Assembly: GCA_025056835.1 (NCBI GenBank)
Contig: JANWVS010000068.1
Location: forward strand, 1 to 8,019
Source of the DNA: Gemmataceae bacterium
GTDB lineage: Bacteria; Planctomycetota; Planctomycetia; Gemmatales; Gemmataceae
Reading direction: 5' to 3'
Length of the DNA: 8,019 bases
The notes below the pieces were generated by a model. It saw only the letters and a program-made list of their open reading frames with translations, did no database searches and was not told the DNA's origin. Position numbers and translations under genes: made by a program. Of the stretch, positions 6,604-8,019 are shown in pieces; within the stretch, counting starts at the first letter, position 1, and every line of letters starts with the position of its first letter.

Positions 6604-7012
6604 AGTCTCGCTCCTTAGTCCAAGCGACAGTCTCGCTTTGCTGTCAACCTCCCTTGGTTGACATCTTAGCAATTCTTCTAACGATGACGGCACGTACAAT
6701 CTCAACGCTTCCGTCGCCGATCGCTTTGGGCGAGGCTCGTACCACCTTTCGGGCGGCTGGCAACCGCCGCAGCGCCGCTTCGCCATCAGACCGCCCGGCG
6801 TTGATCGGCTTCGGTGAGACTCGACGGCAGCCGGGCAAGGAGTCGTTTTCCTTCCCGACCAGCGAACGCTTGCCGGTCGTCTGTCTTAGTTTCCGTGTTG
6901 GAAACGCCGCCGTGGCCGCTTCGTCCGGCGGCAAGGGGCCGCGACTTTGTACAACTACCTGGGGCCGCCATCGCGAAGCACCATCGTAGCATTCAGGAAA
7001 GGACAAGCAACC
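6604..7012. other. Divergent gap between the HEAT-repeat and isomerase genes
   Basis: These 409 bases hold the control regions of two divergent genes. Next to the HEAT gene is AAGGAG (ribosome-binding site) and, about 40 bases upstream of its ATG, a perfect inverted repeat listed separately. Further right are a small hairpin GTTTCC-N5-GGAAAC (6889-6905) and an 8-base palindrome TTGTACAA (6947-6954). AAAGGA (6998-7003) is the isomerase ribosome-binding site. Open frames through this gap on either strand look like non-coding translation. The isomerase frame itself is open back to a TTG at 6947, but that extension lacks family similarity. Confidence 0.6.
6642..6663. repeat. Perfect inverted repeat, candidate operator
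   Basis: TGTCAACC (6642-6649) and GGTTGACA (6656-6663) are exact reverse complements separated by six bases. The repeat is centred about 50 bases upstream of the HEAT gene start. Each arm contains TTGACA, a perfect -35 hexamer, one facing each way, but I see no good -10 at the right spacing in either direction. The two-fold symmetry suits a dimeric repressor or activator. No regulator gene is present in the window, so the binding protein is unknown. Confidence 0.5.
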
Positions 7013-7834
7013 ATGCGACTGGGACTGATCAATTCGGCCTGGGCCCAAGCGGGCAAGGGGACTGCGTATGGCATTCGCATGACCAAGGAGATCGGCTTCG
7101 ACACGATCGACATCTTCACCGATCCGCTCGACATCGACGTCAAGGAGCGCCGCCTCATCAAGCGCGAGTGCGATGCCGCCGGATTGCCGATCATCAGCGT
7201 CGCGTGCGTCGCCGTCGGCCTGATCGACTTCAATCCCAGCGTGCAGCGTTTCCATCTTCAGCGCTGCAAGGCGTATCTCGATCTGGTCTACGAATACGAG
7301 GCGAAGAACCTGCTGCTGGTCTTGGGCGAGTACCTATGGGAGCGACAAGTCATTCCGCCGCGGGAGCAATGGTCCACGGCGGTGCGCCACTGCCGCGAGC
7401 TGGGGCGCTACGCCGCCGACCTGGGCGTGCAAATCGCCCTGGAGCTGGAACCGTTCAAACTATCGCTGCTCAACAACATCGACAATATGGTGCGGTTCCT
7501 CGACGAGGTCGATCATCCCGCCGTCAAGGCGAATATCGACATTTCTCACCTGCAACTTTCAGGTACCAAGCCGGAAGAACTGCGCCGTCTTCAAGGCAAG
7601 GCGATTCACGTGCATCTGTCGGATTGCGATGGCAAAGTCCACGGCGATCTGCCGCCGGGCCGCGGCGTCGTGGACTTTGGTCCCTATCTCCGCGAAATCA
7701 AGGCCCTGGGAATCGACGGGGCCATCAGCATCGAACTGGAATACTCGCCGGAACCGGACAAAATCGCCGAGTGGGTGCGCGAGGCCTACCAGGCCACTGA
7801 TCGGTTGCTGCAAGCCGTCGGTCTGCGCGGCTGA
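7013..7834 (+). CDS. Sugar phosphate isomerase/epimerase-like TIM barrel (AP endonuclease 2 family)
   Basis: The product is 273 residues, the usual length for Xylose-isomerase-like TIM barrels (PF01261-type), which include IolE, hydroxypyruvate isomerase and ketose 3-epimerases. The ATG at 7013 has AAAGGA 9 bases upstream, and the barrel's first strand MRLGLINSAW begins at once. Expected divalent-metal ligands are present in order: Glu146 in IALELEP, Asp176 with His179 in NIDISHLQ, His201 in IHVHLSD with His210 following, and Glu241 or Glu243 in ISIELEY. The loop PPGRGVVDFGPYL at 214-226 matches the family's GxGxxDF block before the last strands. No signal peptide is seen, so it should be cytoplasmic. 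It probably interconverts keto/aldo or epimeric sugars, but the substrate cannot be read from sequence and no pathway genes flank it. It is divergent from the HEAT gene across a 409-base gap. The family is certain; the reaction is inferred. Confidence 0.92.
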   Translation: MRLGLINSAWAQAGKGTAYGIRMTKEIGFDTIDIFTDPLDIDVKERRLIKRECDAAGLPIISVACVAVGLIDFNPSVQRFHLQRCKAYLDLVYEYEAKNLLLVLGEYLWERQVIPPREQWSTAVRHCRELGRYAADLGVQIALELEPFKLSLLNNIDNMVRFLDEVDHPAVKANIDISHLQLSGTKPEELRRLQGKAIHVHLSDCDGKVHGDLPPGRGVVDFGPYLREIKALGIDGAISIELEYSPEPDKIAEWVREAYQATDRLLQAVGLRG

Positions 7835-8019
7835 CGCGAACCGCCAGGCCGCATCTGTTGTGTTCGAGCGCAACGCCGCCCGGACCTTGGGCCGAACGCT
7901 AGGGGGCCGCCTATCCGTCGAAACTTCCCGGAAATCGAACAGACAGCGCCGCCACGCCAGGCGACCGCTGAAAGCGGGTCGGACAGCTTTACTGGCCGAT
8001 CAACGCATTGATCCTTTTG

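Noticed and set aside
6604..6786. 61-codon N-terminal extension of the HEAT-repeat gene
   Set aside because: AAGGAG and a signal peptide both point to the ATG at 6603, and the extension would bury the signal peptide.
6654..6989. 111-codon plus-strand open frame in the HEAT/isomerase gap
   Set aside because: It has a TTG start, no ribosome-binding site and low-complexity composition, and it runs through the inverted repeat region. It does not look like a protein.

Overview
The window is GC-rich, almost certainly chromosomal DNA from a planctomycete, probably of the Gemmata/Pirellula type. The strongest taxonomic pointer is a DUF1501 protein with a Tat-type leader, a family hugely expanded in Planctomycetota. 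It sits with a secreted PD40 propeller protein, a secreted HEAT-repeat protein and an AP-endonuclease-2-type sugar isomerase, which are all common in the same phylum. No mobile element, CRISPR array, tRNA or rRNA was found.

Layout, left to right. (1) The N-terminal part of a CHAD-domain protein runs off the left edge on the minus strand. (2) After a 379-base gap, an exported five-bladed PD40 propeller protein is read on the plus strand. (3) Convergent to it is a minus-strand block: crcB (fluoride channel), then a tandem DUF190 (PII-like) protein whose GTG start overlaps the crcB stop, then a family 2 glycosyltransferase that appears to have its own promoter. (4) Upstream of crcB on the minus strand lies a well-formed fluoride (crcB-motif) riboswitch, with a matching promoter just upstream and a hairpin just downstream that competes for the aptamer's 3' arm. 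(5) Divergent from this unit, on the plus strand, is a full-length DUF1501 gene split by one in-frame amber codon. (6) A minus-strand gene for an exported protein with C-terminal HEAT repeats follows. (7) Beyond a 409-base divergent gap, which holds a perfect 8-base inverted repeat, is a plus-strand sugar phosphate isomerase/epimerase-like gene. The last 185 bases contain no gene.

The one clear functional unit is the fluoride module. Fluoride entering the cell as HF would be sensed by the leader RNA, CrcB would let fluoride out, and the tandem DUF190 protein is a probable accessory or regulator made by translational coupling. The other genes look like independent single-gene units. I see no convincing new multi-gene defence or biosynthetic system. 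The items most worth a second look are the riboswitch with its terminator-like hairpin lacking a U-tract, the fused DUF190 pair, the amber-split DUF1501 gene, and the inverted repeat between the HEAT-repeat and isomerase genes.
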